Origin: VAZQ01 sp036557665
Lineage (GTDB): Bacteria > Pseudomonadota > Alphaproteobacteria > Rhizobiales > Xanthobacteraceae
Assembly (NCBI GenBank): GCA_036557665.1
Contig: DATBHG010000110.1
Location: 49,831 to 113,830, forward strand
DNA: 64,000 bases
Direction: 5' to 3'
The translations under genes and the position numbers were made by a program. Of the stretch, positions 34,778 to 43,456 are shown in pieces; position 1 is the first letter of the stretch, and every line of letters begins with the position of its first letter. The notes under the pieces were generated by a model. That model did no database searches, was not told where the DNA came from, and saw only the letters and a program-made list of their open reading frames with translations.

Positions 34778-35194
34778 ATGAAGCCCCTGCTTGCCGGAGC
34801 CTTTTTCACAGTGTCGGTCGCGACTGGGTCCGTCTCTGTTGCCTCGCATACCGGCGTGGCGAGCTCGGTCGACTGGTCCAGCGCGCAACGCGTCGAGCTC
34901 CGAATGACCGAGTACGAGTTCATCCCCGACCACCTCACGCTCCGTCACGGGCGGCCCTATCGGCTGCACCTGGTCAATGCAGGCAAGGAGGGGCATGACT
35001 TTACCGCTCCCGACTTTTTTCAGTCTGCGATGGTCGAGGACATTGGCGCGTTCAATGAAACCCGGTCCTCGGTGTTCCTGCAGCCGCAGCAGACGGCCGA
35101 CATTTATCTTATTGCCCGGAACGCCGGGTTGTTTGCGCCGCATTGCGCCGATCACGACTGGGCCGGCATGACCGCGACCATAGTCGTCGAATGA
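34778..35194 (+). CDS. Cupredoxin-like exported copper protein
   Basis: 138-aa protein with a short signal sequence (KPLLAGAFFTVSVATGSVSV). The type 1 copper ligand set is visible: His73 (EGHDF), Cys123 (APHC), His126 (CADHDW) and Met131 (WAGM). FIPDHLTLRHGRPYRLHLVN is the usual cupredoxin strand pair. Spacing of Cys-x2-His-x4-Met fits plastocyanin/amicyanin-like proteins. It lies after the CHRD gene and may be part of a group of exported proteins responding to the same stress, but no common regulator is seen. Confidence 0.83.
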   Translation: MKPLLAGAFFTVSVATGSVSVASHTGVASSVDWSSAQRVELRMTEYEFIPDHLTLRHGRPYRLHLVNAGKEGHDFTAPDFFQSAMVEDIGAFNETRSSVFLQPQQTADIYLIARNAGLFAPHCADHDWAGMTATIVVE

Positions 35195-35302
35195 GCTGCG
35201 TGGGTTGATCGAGGCATGCGCGCGCATTACCGTGCGCTTTCGATTGCCGCTGAAGAGTGCGTCTGCTCGCGGCGGGCGAATGTGAACGACGAGGGGGTAA
35301 GG

Positions 35303-36124
35303 ATGACTTCACGGAGCTGGTTTCGAATGCTGGGCGTTGCCGTGTTGGGTCTCGGCCTTTCCCACGCGGCCTTCGCAGCCTCGACCCTCGATCAGGTGAA
35401 GCAATCCGGCGTCATCAAAGTCTGCCTGGCACAGCAGCAACCCGACAACTACAAGGATCCCCGCAGCGGCCAGTGGACCGGGGTCATGGTCGATCTCCTC
35501 AACGAGCTCGCCAAATGGATGAAGGTGAAAACGGAGGTCGCCGAGGTCGGCTGGGACGTCGCCGTGCTCTCGCTCAAGCAAGGGACCTGCGACCTGTTTG
35601 CGTCATCCATCGTCTATACCGCCCCGCGCGCCATGGAGATTGCCTTCGTCACGCCGTTCGGCGCCAAAGGCGACAACATCATCATCGACAAGAAGAACCC
35701 GAAGAGCATCAAGGCGCATGCGGACCTGAACAGTCCCAATATCAACATCATCGCCGAGCTCGGCACGCGCGAGCATGACAACGCGCAACGCTTCTTCCCC
35801 AAGGCGCATATCCTGGCGGTCAAGGTCCCGAGCACCGTGCAGGTCATCGACTGGGTCAAGCGGGGCGATGCCGATGCCGCCGTGCTCCCGACCATCACCG
35901 CCCGGTGGTGGCTGAACGTGCCGGAAAACGCCGCCTGGGCCACGATGGGGTTTCCGGACAACGATTTCGGCAATGCCCCGAATGGATGGGCGGTGCGTCA
36001 AGGCGATCCGGACTGGCTGGTGTTCCTCAACTCGTTCTCGGGCTGGGTCACCGCCAACGGGATGGCGAAGCAGCTTTACGACGCGTATCTGGAGCGCACG
36101 AATCCGTTTGCGAAAAAGGATTGA
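35303..36124 (+). CDS. Polar amino acid-type ABC receptor
   Basis: 273-aa periplasmic binding protein (type II, PBPb). Signal peptide MTSRSWFRMLGVAVLGLGLS with cleavage near AFAAST. Family motifs: LDQVKQSGVIKVCLAQQQPD, GQWTGVMVDLLNELAKWMKV, FASSIVYTAPRAMEIAFVTP and DWVKRGDADAAVLPT. The ATG at 35303 follows GAGGGGG; a frame from 35216 has no signal peptide. It heads a complete operon with a permease and an ATPase (49-bp gap, then 1-bp overlap), followed by an M24-family protein, so the substrate may be a peptide-like or N-acyl amino acid. Confidence 0.9.
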   Translation: MTSRSWFRMLGVAVLGLGLSHAAFAASTLDQVKQSGVIKVCLAQQQPDNYKDPRSGQWTGVMVDLLNELAKWMKVKTEVAEVGWDVAVLSLKQGTCDLFASSIVYTAPRAMEIAFVTPFGAKGDNIIIDKKNPKSIKAHADLNSPNINIIAELGTREHDNAQRFFPKAHILAVKVPSTVQVIDWVKRGDADAAVLPTITARWWLNVPENAAWATMGFPDNDFGNAPNGWAVRQGDPDWLVFLNSFSGWVTANGMAKQLYDAYLERTNPFAKKD

Positions 36125-36173
36125 GTCCCGGGCCGGGTAAGGCCGACATACAGCAGATGCGGAGAGCTGTTGC

Positions 36174-36866
36174 ATGTCGTTCGGGCGATTTTACCGGCTG
36201 ATCGCCGACAATGCCGACGTAATCGGCTACGGAATCTGGGTAACCGTACAGCTGGCAATCGTCTCCATGCTGATCGCCGTCGCGGTCGGGCTGATCGCCT
36301 GCCTGGGATCGCTGTCGCGTGCCCGGATCGTACGGTTTCCCTCCCTGCTGTTCATCGAGTTCGGCCGCAACACGCCCATCCTAGTGCAACTCATCTGGGT
36401 GCACTTTGCCTGGCCGGAGATTCTCGGCATCAAGTTCAGTGCGTGGACCAGCGCGGTGATCGCCCTGTCGCTGCAGTCCAGCGGATATCTGGCAGAGGAG
36501 TTTCGCGCCGGGATCGAGTCGATCGACAAGGGCCAGATCGAGGCCTCCCAGGCGCTGGGCATGACCTATCATCGCCTGATGCGGCGCATCGTCATTCCCC
36601 AGGCGTTGATGCGGATGATCCCGGGCATCCTCAACCAGTTCGTCACCTGCTTCAAATCGACCAGCATCGTGTCGGTGATTGCCGTGCCTGATCTGATGTA
36701 CCAGGCCGGCCTCATCGTCTCCATGACGTTCCTGCCCATGCCGGTCTACAGCTTCGTCGCACTCCTGTACTTTCTAATGGTGATGATGATAGCGCTGGGC
36801 GTCCGCCTGGCGACGCGGCGCCTGCCGCAGTTCGGGTATTTCCATCAGCTGCACGGCACCGACTGA
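36174..36866 (+). CDS. Polar amino acid-type ABC permease
   Basis: 230-aa membrane subunit, about five transmembrane segments. It begins FYRLIADNADVIGYGIWVTV, as in HisM/GlnP proteins, has FGRNTPILVQLIWVHFAWPE (family signature FRGTPLLVQL-type) and the ATPase-contact EAA loop IEASQALGMTYHRLMRRIVI. Only one permease gene is present, so it probably acts as a homodimer. Its stop codon overlaps the ATPase start by one base. Confidence 0.92.
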   Translation: MSFGRFYRLIADNADVIGYGIWVTVQLAIVSMLIAVAVGLIACLGSLSRARIVRFPSLLFIEFGRNTPILVQLIWVHFAWPEILGIKFSAWTSAVIALSLQSSGYLAEEFRAGIESIDKGQIEASQALGMTYHRLMRRIVIPQALMRMIPGILNQFVTCFKSTSIVSVIAVPDLMYQAGLIVSMTFLPMPVYSFVALLYFLMVMMIALGVRLATRRLPQFGYFHQLHGTD

Positions 36867-37645
36867 TGCAGCCCGGCGAGCAGGCGAGACCGCTGGTGCG
36901 AGCATCCGGCGTCTGCAAACGGTTCGGCAAGCTCGACGTGCTTCGGGGGATCGATCTCGATGTCGCGGAGGGTGCCACGGTTGCCATCATCGGCCCGTCG
37001 GGGTCGGGCAAGAGCACGCTGGTGCGCTGCCTGAACCATCTCGAGCCGATCCAGGAGGGCTCGATTGCAGTCGATGGCTTCATGATCACGCCGCGGGGGG
37101 TGGAGAAGGACGGTCGGCCGCTGTCGCAACGCGAGGTCGCCAAATTTCGCACCATACTGGGCATGGTGTTTCAGCAATTCAACCTGTTCCCGCATCTCAC
37201 CGTGCTGGGCAACATCCTCGAAGCGCCGACCGGGGTCCTCGGCCGCGACCGGGCCGAGGTGACCGCCGAGGCCATGGAGCTCCTCGCAAAGGTGAACCTG
37301 AGCGACAAGGCGCATGTCTATCCTGCCCGGCTTTCAGGCGGGCAGCAGCAGCGCGCCGCCATCGTGCGCTCGCTCATGATGCATCCCAAGATCATGCTGT
37401 TCGACGAGCCAACCTCGGCACTCGACCCGGAATTGATCGGCGAGGTGCTCAAGGTGATCGGAGATCTGGCCATCAAAGGCAGGACCTCCATCATCGTGAC
37501 CCACGAGCTTGCGTTTGCGCGGGATATCGCGAGCAAGATCGTGTTCATGGATGCCGGACAGATTGTCGAGGAGGGGCCGCCCGACCGTTTGTTGGCCTCG
37601 CCGAAACTCGACCGCACCCGCGCATTCATCGCGCGCATACTGTGA
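36866..37645 (+). CDS. Polar amino acid-type ABC ATPase (GlnQ-like)
   Basis: 259-aa ATPase. Walker A GPSGSGKSTLVRCLN, GMVFQQFNLFPHLTVLGNI (Q-loop region, typical of GlnQ), signature LSGGQQQRAAIVRSLM, Walker B IMLFDEPTSALDPE and H-loop IIVTHELAFARDI. It overlaps the permease stop and precedes the M24 protein by 22 bp, so four genes form one operon. The N-terminal residues MQPGEQARPLVRASG are a little longer than usual. Confidence 0.94.
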   Translation: MQPGEQARPLVRASGVCKRFGKLDVLRGIDLDVAEGATVAIIGPSGSGKSTLVRCLNHLEPIQEGSIAVDGFMITPRGVEKDGRPLSQREVAKFRTILGMVFQQFNLFPHLTVLGNILEAPTGVLGRDRAEVTAEAMELLAKVNLSDKAHVYPARLSGGQQQRAAIVRSLMMHPKIMLFDEPTSALDPELIGEVLKVIGDLAIKGRTSIIVTHELAFARDIASKIVFMDAGQIVEEGPPDRLLASPKLDRTRAFIARIL

Positions 37646-37667
37646 TGGCGCGTCGCAGAAGGTCATC

Positions 37668-38798
37668 ATGAAAAATTCAGGTGAGATCCTGGTCAATCTC
37701 GAGCGGTTGAACGACAAGCTGGACGAGCGCGGCCTGGCAGCCGTTGTTGCGCGTGCCGGCGTCAACTACACCTACCTTTCCGGCGTTTCCTATCCCGGAA
37801 CGCTGGCGCGGCACCTCGACCTCACGGATTCGCCACGGGGTACGTTTCTGATCTGGCCGCGGCAGGGAGAGCCGCGAATTGTGCTCAACGCCTTCGCCGA
37901 GGGACTCACGAGGCGAGACTCGTGGGTAGAGGTCATTGATGTCTACGAGGCGTATCGCGAGCCGCCGGCGCAGCGCCTTGCAAACGCCATCTCGGAGATG
38001 GGCCTCGCCGATGCAGCGGTCGGCTTCGAGCGCAGCTTCGTCAGCGCTGCAGACTGGGGGACATTGCGGGCAGCGCTTCCGAAACTGCGCATGATCGACA
38101 GCACCGCCGTCATGGACGAGGTGCGCGCGATCAAAACGCCGGGCGAGATCGCGTTGCTCAAGCGTGCCGCCGACATCCTGGACGATGCCTATGCCGCCGT
38201 GCTGCCTGCAGTCCGCCCCGGCACACGGGAGCGTGATGTGCATGCGAGGATCGTGTCCGAGTGCCTCGTGCGTGGATGCGAATTCGCGCACGGCATCCTC
38301 AATTCTCAACGCAACACCGTCGCCTATGGCGGAGAGAGCGACTTTGTGTTTGCCGAAGGGGACGCCGTTCGCAACGACTATGTCGCCTATCTCTCCGGCT
38401 ATCCCGGGCATCAGTCCCGCTGCGCCGTTGTCGGCAGGCCCAACGCGGAGCAGCGACGGCAATATCGTGTGATCCGGGACATCTATCGCGCGTGCGCCGA
38501 GCAGTGCCGGCCCGGAAGGACGGCCGACGAGATTTATGCCTGCGTCGTCGAGCGGTTTTCAGCTGCGGGGATGCGATACACCACCATGCTGGCCGGCCAC
38601 AGCGTCGGCTGCTGGTGGCATCAGCAGGAGCCGGTCATTGTCCGGGGCAACCGGCGCCGGCTGGAAGAAGGGATGGTCATTGCCATGGAGCCGCACATCG
38701 ACCACTGGCACATCCAGGACATGTTCGTCGTCCGCAAGGACGGGCCCGAGCTCCTTTCGGACAAGCTCAATACCGACGAGCTCATTGCCTGCGGATAG
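37668..38798 (+). CDS. M24 (creatinase/Xaa-Pro peptidase-fold) protein with altered metal site
   Basis: 376-aa pita-bread-fold protein with the N-terminal creatinase domain (GLAAVVARAGVNYTYLSGVS) and the C-terminal M24 domain. Active peptidases need Asp, Asp, His, Glu, Glu. Here GDAVRNDYVAYLSGYPGHQS keeps Asp237 but has His248 for the second Asp; GHSVGCWWHQQEP keeps His311; MEPHID keeps Glu341; HIQDMF has Gln350 for the last Glu. The pattern resembles metal-free relatives such as creatinase or ectoine hydrolase more than aminopeptidase P. The ATG at 37668 follows AAGG. Placement in the ABC operon suggests hydrolysis of the imported compound. Confidence 0.82.
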   Translation: MKNSGEILVNLERLNDKLDERGLAAVVARAGVNYTYLSGVSYPGTLARHLDLTDSPRGTFLIWPRQGEPRIVLNAFAEGLTRRDSWVEVIDVYEAYREPPAQRLANAISEMGLADAAVGFERSFVSAADWGTLRAALPKLRMIDSTAVMDEVRAIKTPGEIALLKRAADILDDAYAAVLPAVRPGTRERDVHARIVSECLVRGCEFAHGILNSQRNTVAYGGESDFVFAEGDAVRNDYVAYLSGYPGHQSRCAVVGRPNAEQRRQYRVIRDIYRACAEQCRPGRTADEIYACVVERFSAAGMRYTTMLAGHSVGCWWHQQEPVIVRGNRRRLEEGMVIAMEPHIDHWHIQDMFVVRKDGPELLSDKLNTDELIACG

Positions 38799-38839
38799 CG
38801 GGCGAGATACGAGGGTGGGCTCGCTGCACAAGCCGCCTC

Positions 38840-38903
38840 GTAGGGGCGAGGCGTACCTGGCCCCTACAGCCAGCTGAGGCGTACCTGGCCCCTACAGCCA
38901 GCT
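38840..38903. repeat. 28-bp perfect tandem repeat with hairpin
   Basis: A 28-bp unit (GAGGCGTACCTGGCCCC..., ending CAGCT) is repeated exactly at 38848-38875 and 38876-38903. GTAGGGGC (38840-38847) pairs with GCCCCTAC in either copy (38860-38867 or 38888-38895), giving alternative 8-bp hairpins. It lies between convergent genes (M24 plus, M20 minus) and probably serves as a terminator. Confidence 0.72.
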
Positions 38904-38935
38904 AATGTAACGGAACCCACCCTGCTGCGCATAGG

Positions 38936-40216
38936 TCAGCCGCAGAGGCAGACCGTGGCGTGAGCAACGGCCTTTGCCGCCGTCACCAGGTCGGACAGCA
39001 GGACGCGCTCGTCGGGCGTGGGCCACTCCTTATAGATACGAATGTCGCCGGGGCCATATTGAACAGTCGGGATACCGAGCCTCTCCTGGATGATGTTGCC
39101 GTCGCCGACGTTGCCGAGCCGCCCATGTCCACCGATGTGCGCCGGCTTGCCCGAAGCCAGGCTCTGTCCTTCGGCGAGCGCGCGCACCAGCGCATGGTCC
39201 GGCGGACATTGCATCGGAGCCTGGTTCCAGCTCGTCTGCGTTCCCGCAGCGGGAATCTCGAGCGTGCAGTTGAAGGAGGGATGATCGCGCTTGATGGCGG
39301 CGAGAAGCCGGGTGAGGTCCTGCTCGACCGACGCGACGGATTGGCCCGGCACGGTGCGGAACTGCAGGGTCATCTCGCACTCGCGGCTCGATCGTCCGGT
39401 GTAATTCCTGAAATAGTAATGCTCCTTGTGGATCACATCGAAAGTATGGGTGGGAAAACCGGGAAGCGCGGGATGCGGCCGAAACGTCATCCATCCGCCG
39501 TGAGGAATGGGCGTCAGGCTCGGCCCGATGCGGCGGACGATCTCGGCTTGTTGCTCGATCGGGTTGATGTAAGCGGCGCGAGCGTCCGTGCTGTAACGAA
39601 AGAACAGCTCGGGAGCCGTGCACACGAAGCGCACCATCACGACGCCGACGCACACGTTGGCGATCGTGTTGTTGGAATGCTCCATGTTGATGCACAGATC
39701 CGCGGTCACTCCGTGATCGAGCAGCGCCCTCGTGCCCGCGCCGCCGAGCTTGTGGGCGATGACGGGGGTGACGAGGACATCGCCGCGCAGGCGGGTACCC
39801 GAGCGCACGATCGCCTCGACGGCATTGATCGCCGCGACGCAGCCGCCCTTGTCGTCATGGGCGCCCATTCCCCAGATCCAGCCGTCCTCGAATTGGGCGC
39901 CGAGAGGATCCACCGTCCACCCGGACATCTCCGCGCCGGGATCCATATGCCCGTTGAGCAGCAGAGTGGGTCCTCCTCCGCGGCCGCGCAGGCGCCCGAT
40001 CGGCTGGCGGCTCTTCTTGGCCGGATCCTGCGGATGGACGACGTGCATCATCTCGACATCGAGTCCGATGTCCGCCATCACGCCGGCGTAGAGGTCCGCA
40101 ATCTCTCCCTCCTGGAAGGTCGGACTAGCGATTCTGATCGAGCGCTGCTCCAGCTCGAGGATCCGCCGCTCGTCCACGGCGGCAATAGCCGGTGCCGAAA
40201 CGGGACGTGCTGGCAT
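38936..40216 (-). CDS. M20 (ArgE/DapE-fold) protein, atypical metal site
   Basis: 426-aa M20 metallopeptidase/deacylase-fold protein. Retained features: LLLNGHMDPGAEMSG (His90, Asp92), WGMGAHDDKGGCVAAINA (bridging Asp121), INMEHSNN (Glu179) and the dimerisation domain (FRHT-like VIHKEHYYFRNYTG). Active enzymes have Glu-Glu before a Gly-rich turn; here the stretch is VIAHKLGGAG, so the catalytic Glu pair reads His155-Lys156. The C-terminal His is also not seen in GPGDIRIYKEWPTPDE. ATG 40216 has GAGGA 9 nt upstream and is favoured over GTG 40231. It faces the ABC-M24 operon. Confidence 0.8.
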   Translation of the reverse strand: MPARPVSAPAIAAVDERRILELEQRSIRIASPTFQEGEIADLYAGVMADIGLDVEMMHVVHPQDPAKKSRQPIGRLRGRGGGPTLLLNGHMDPGAEMSGWTVDPLGAQFEDGWIWGMGAHDDKGGCVAAINAVEAIVRSGTRLRGDVLVTPVIAHKLGGAGTRALLDHGVTADLCINMEHSNNTIANVCVGVVMVRFVCTAPELFFRYSTDARAAYINPIEQQAEIVRRIGPSLTPIPHGGWMTFRPHPALPGFPTHTFDVIHKEHYYFRNYTGRSSRECEMTLQFRTVPGQSVASVEQDLTRLLAAIKRDHPSFNCTLEIPAAGTQTSWNQAPMQCPPDHALVRALAEGQSLASGKPAHIGGHGRLGNVGDGNIIQERLGIPTVQYGPGDIRIYKEWPTPDERVLLSDLVTAAKAVAHATVCLCG

Positions 40217-40467
40217 ATGAACTGTCCTCACGGGATGAGCGGCTGAGCTTCAAGTCGGGGGTTGCTCAGTATACACGTGCGGATCATTCCGGCGAGCGCA
40301 GCAGCTTGGCCGGGGCGCGCGAAGGCCGGAACCCATATCGGCGCGCCGTTTCTCCTTCACATCGGCTGTGGATTACCGGGTCTTGCCTGGCCGGACGGCG
40401 ATCTTATGCGATCGCCGTGCCGCACGATTCCAGGGTTCCCATCCGCGGTGGGATTGGCGGCCACCGA

Positions 40468-41163
40468 TCACCTCGGCAGCAGCCGGTCGACATGTCGCGC
40501 AATGTACTCGTAGCAGGAGCAGGCCTCTCGCTTGAGGCCTTCACGGTCCAATATCTGGATTTCGCCGCGCGCGGTGTGGATGAGCTTGGCCGCCTCAAAT
40601 CGGGTCGCGACAACGGAAACAGTGCCCCGGCGCACTCCCAGCATCTTGCTCAAGAATTCCTGCGTGAACGGAATGGTGTCCTCTCCGGTCTTGTCATTTG
40701 TCTGCAGGAGCCAGCGCGCCAGACGAGAGCCTACTTGGTGCAGCGCGTTGCAGGCGGCGGTCTGTTGAATTTGCCCTAACTGCATCTCGTTATACCTGAG
40801 GATCAGGTCGGTGAGATGCTGGCTTTCGCTGGCCAGCGTGCGAAAGCGCGGCGCCGGGATGGAGAGAGCCGTTCCGGACACCTGCACGAGGGCGCTGATG
40901 CAGGAGACGCGCGAGCCCAGTCCGACAGTAAGACCGAGCGCTCCCTCTGAGCCTACCGCGCCGACCTCGACGGCACGGTCTTCGGGCATTTCGACAATGA
41001 GTGACACCATCCCGCTCAGCGGGAAATGCACGAGGTCGAGACGTTCTCCTCTTTCCTCCAACAACATGCCCTGCTTGATCGGGACCTCACGCAGGTGCTT
41101 GCTGAGCTTCGACAGCTCCTCCGGTTTGAGAGAGGCAAGCAGTCTGTTGCGATTACCCGGCAA
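40468..41163 (-). CDS. Crp/Fnr-family transcriptional regulator
   Basis: 231-aa regulator with an N-terminal cyclic-nucleotide-binding-like barrel (LVHFPLSGMVSLIVEMPEDR; VGAVGSEGALGLTVGLGS) and a C-terminal winged helix (FTQEFLSKMLGVRRGTVSVV). No Cys cluster for an iron-sulfur centre is at the N-terminus, so it is not an Fnr oxygen sensor; the barrel lacks the cAMP phosphate loop RExxAS. Such proteins are common in Bradyrhizobium relatives and often respond to stress. The start is TTG with a perfect AGGAGG 7 nt upstream. It is likely autonomously transcribed. Confidence 0.88.
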   Translation of the reverse strand: MPGNRNRLLASLKPEELSKLSKHLREVPIKQGMLLEERGERLDLVHFPLSGMVSLIVEMPEDRAVEVGAVGSEGALGLTVGLGSRVSCISALVQVSGTALSIPAPRFRTLASESQHLTDLILRYNEMQLGQIQQTAACNALHQVGSRLARWLLQTNDKTGEDTIPFTQEFLSKMLGVRRGTVSVVATRFEAAKLIHTARGEIQILDREGLKREACSCYEYIARHVDRLLPR

Positions 41164-41311
41164 GAGCTCTCCTCCTGTCGATCGGAGAATGACACATGCG
41201 TCGCGGCATCCGGATGCGTATGGAGGCGGAGCAGCGCTCCGCCGCTGCCCCCGGCTCCCGCTCTTTCGGCAGGCGCATGCAACCAGCCAATTGGATCATC
41301 ATCGGCGCGGG

Positions 41312-41545
41312 CTATTTGGGACCGGCTTCCCTCGGGCCCGAGAGGCCTTCGAGCCCGTACGCAGCGAGTTTATCCGGATCGCGTTCTCCACGACGCGCGG
41401 CTTCAATGATCCGCGTGGCCACAAGCTCCCGCGCTGCAAAGTTGTCCACGGCAAGCGTGCGGCAGGACTGCTCATACGCACGTCCCATCAGCTCCGTAGT
41501 ATCGGGATCGAAGGCCGCCCCCTCTATCAAGCGAAGCCCGCGCAT
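41312..41545 (-). CDS. Small conserved protein, 77 aa
   Basis: 77-aa helical protein beginning MRGLRLIEGAAFDPDTTELM, followed by GRAYEQSCRTLAVDN and RERDPDKLAAYGLEGL. It belongs to a family of short proteins frequent in Bradyrhizobium and relatives, normally starting M.AL.LIE.A.F.P, of unknown function. It lies 149 bp upstream of the Crp-like gene on the same strand. The ATG at 41545 has no strong RBS in view. Confidence 0.7.
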   Translation of the reverse strand: MRGLRLIEGAAFDPDTTELMGRAYEQSCRTLAVDNFAARELVATRIIEAARRGERDPDKLAAYGLEGLSGPREAGPK

Positions 41546-41723
41546 GTGCCCTCACAAGCCGTCATCAATGTAGAAGAGAACCCGGCGGGGTTCTATCCGC
41601 TACCTGACACAGATGGGGGAAACACGAGTTTACACAGAAGGATGCGAACTAAGTCGGCAATCGATCGTTGACATACAGCCGCTGGCGTTCGGTGCGCCGC
41701 CAAACAGACGGGGAAGCCTGCTC

Positions 41724-41993
41724 ATGCCCCGCTATTTCTTCAATGTGGTCCAGGCCGGACGCGTTTACAGGGATGGGATCGGCCAGGAGTTTTCGACCGA
41801 GAAAGCCGCTCTCGATGAGGCCCGGCTGGTTGCCGGGGAGCTCGTGCGCGACGCTGCATTTGCCAGCGGCTCTCTCGATCACGTGGTCGAAGTCAGCGAT
41901 CCCGCGGGCAACGTGGTCATAAGCTTCCGGTGCTCGGACCTGACGTTTGTCACAAGTCCCCCAGCGGGGGCGGCGGAACCTGAGAAAAATTGA
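41724..41993 (+). CDS. DUF6894-like small protein
   Basis: 89-aa protein. MPRYFFNVVQAGRVYRDGIG, QEFSTEKAALDEARLVAGEL and a closing strand DPAGNVVISFRCSDLTF match the DUF6894 pattern, a very common small family of unknown function in Hyphomicrobiales. The ATG at 41724 is the start of that pattern; upstream codons are not similar. It precedes the nucleoside phosphorylase-like gene by 100 bp. Confidence 0.78.
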   Translation: MPRYFFNVVQAGRVYRDGIGQEFSTEKAALDEARLVAGELVRDAAFASGSLDHVVEVSDPAGNVVISFRCSDLTFVTSPPAGAAEPEKN

Positions 41994-42093
41994 TCTAACC
42001 GCGCCCTCGTTGCTGGCTCACCCGGCGACATTTCCGCAGTGCGGTAGCTTTGCAGTTGACGCCCGCGCTGCATTGCCCCACGAATTTCCGCTC

Positions 42094-42888
42094 ATGCCGG
42101 CCATACTGGACAACAAGCATCCGGACGTGCCCTCGGTGTTCCGCGCGAGCGCACTCCTGCGGGAAGCGCGGCGGCAGAAAGCACTTCCAGAAGCCGTGGT
42201 TCCCTCAATCTGCGTGCTCGATCCGGACGGCGACATCGTTCGTCATCTGCGGAGCGCCGGGCGGGCGAGCCGGTGCGCCTCGTGGCCCTGCTATCACACC
42301 GAGCTCGACACGTTTACGGTTGCGGGCGAGCGTGTAGGCATCATCGGCTGCGCGGTCGGTGCGCCGTTTGCGGTTCTGGTCGCCGAAGAGCTGTTTGCGA
42401 GCGGCTGCCGTTTGCTGTTGAGCCTGACCTCCGCGGGGCAGATCGCGCCGATCAGGCCTCCTCCCTATTTTGTCATCATGGATCGCGCGCTGCGCGATGA
42501 AGGAACGAGCTATCATTATGCAGCGCCGGCGGACTATGCCGAAGCCGATCCCTCCTGCGTGTCGCTGGCCCAGGGCGCGGTAAGCGAAGCAGGGTTGGAT
42601 GTGGCGGTTGGAGCGACGTGGACCACCGATGCTCCTTTCCGCGAGACCGCGGGCGCAATCGCGGCTGCCAAAGCCAGGGGCTTGCTGGCTGTGGAAATGG
42701 AAGCCGCCGCGCTTTACGCCTTCGCGCGCGCGTCAGGCTCGGCAGTCCTGTGTCTGGCGTATGTCACCAACACCATGGGCCAGGCGCTGCATGACTTTGA
42801 AAAAGGCGCCCGCGACGGGACGCAAGAGGCGCTTGCGCTGATTGCGGCAATCGTGCCATGCGCTGCCCGCCGCTTCTGCAAGGTCTGA
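42094..42888 (+). CDS. Nucleoside phosphorylase-family protein (uridine phosphorylase-like)
   Basis: 264-aa PNP/UDP-family protein. It has VAGERVGIIGCAVGAPFAVL and VAEELFASGCRLLLSLTSAG, equivalent to the phosphate- and ribose-binding strands (family GTCG-type), and LLAVEMEAAALYAFARASG, the purine/uridine phosphorylase signature with the ribose-binding MExA motif. The C-terminus DFEKGARDGTQEALALIAA is typical. The ATG at 42094 is preferred because the family domain starts about 20 residues later. Nucleoside versus other N-riboside substrate cannot be decided. Confidence 0.85.
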   Translation: MPAILDNKHPDVPSVFRASALLREARRQKALPEAVVPSICVLDPDGDIVRHLRSAGRASRCASWPCYHTELDTFTVAGERVGIIGCAVGAPFAVLVAEELFASGCRLLLSLTSAGQIAPIRPPPYFVIMDRALRDEGTSYHYAAPADYAEADPSCVSLAQGAVSEAGLDVAVGATWTTDAPFRETAGAIAAAKARGLLAVEMEAAALYAFARASGSAVLCLAYVTNTMGQALHDFEKGARDGTQEALALIAAIVPCAARRFCKV

Positions 42889-42941
42889 TGCATCTGCGCT
42901 GCGGCGACGCGGACGAGCGGCCTGTGCCGACAAATCCTTTG

Positions 42942-43412
42942 TTACCCGGCGACACGCCGGACGGCCGGCTGGTAATTTCCGGGAACTGTACGAAAAGCGA
43001 TGTTGATGCGGTTGGCACCGTTGATGGCCACGATCGCCAGCGTGAGCTTCACCATCTCCTCCTCGCTGAATTGCGCCCGCGCAAGCGCAAAGACATCGTC
43101 CGGAACGCTGCTTTCTCTCACCTGCGTCAGAGCTTCCGTCCAGGCGAGGGCGGCACGTTCCCGCTCGGTATAGAGCGCGCACTCGCGCCAGGCGCTGAGC
43201 AGATAGAGCCGTTGCTCGCTCTCGCCGTCAGCGCGCAGCTCCTTGGTGTGCATGTCCATGCACCAGGCACAGTTGTTGACCTGTGACGCGCGCAGCTTGA
43301 CCAGCTCGAGCAGGCTGCGCTCCAGCCCGCAACTCGCGACGTAGGCATGCAGTTGCGCCATGGCGCGCATCGCATCCGGTGCGGCTTGGCGAGGGTCGAG
43401 GCGTGCTTGCAT
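42942..43412 (-). CDS. AhpD-like carboxymuconolactone decarboxylase-family protein
   Basis: 156-aa protein of the CMD/AhpD superfamily. The redox motif is present: NNCAWCMDMHTKELRADG (Cys48, Cys51, His55), so it resembles alkylhydroperoxidase AhpD-type proteins rather than true carboxymuconolactone decarboxylase. ERERAALAWTEALTQV and FRTVPG complete the match. The ATG at 43412 follows AAAGGA. It is 44 bp downstream of a PAS protein on the same strand, so a redox- or light-sensing PAS protein and a peroxidase-like protein are co-expressed. Confidence 0.86.
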   Translation of the reverse strand: MQARLDPRQAAPDAMRAMAQLHAYVASCGLERSLLELVKLRASQVNNCAWCMDMHTKELRADGESEQRLYLLSAWRECALYTERERAALAWTEALTQVRESSVPDDVFALARAQFSEEEMVKLTLAIVAINGANRINIAFRTVPGNYQPAVRRVAG

Positions 43413-43456
43413 TGGAGTGATCCTTTCGATGAACGGATTGTCCTCGGGTCTGGCCG

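Noticed and set aside
41196..41573. Plus-strand frame containing WIIIGAGYLG, like a Rossmann start
   Set aside because: Only ten residues look like a dinucleotide motif, with no rest of the domain, and it is antisense to the 77-residue conserved protein.
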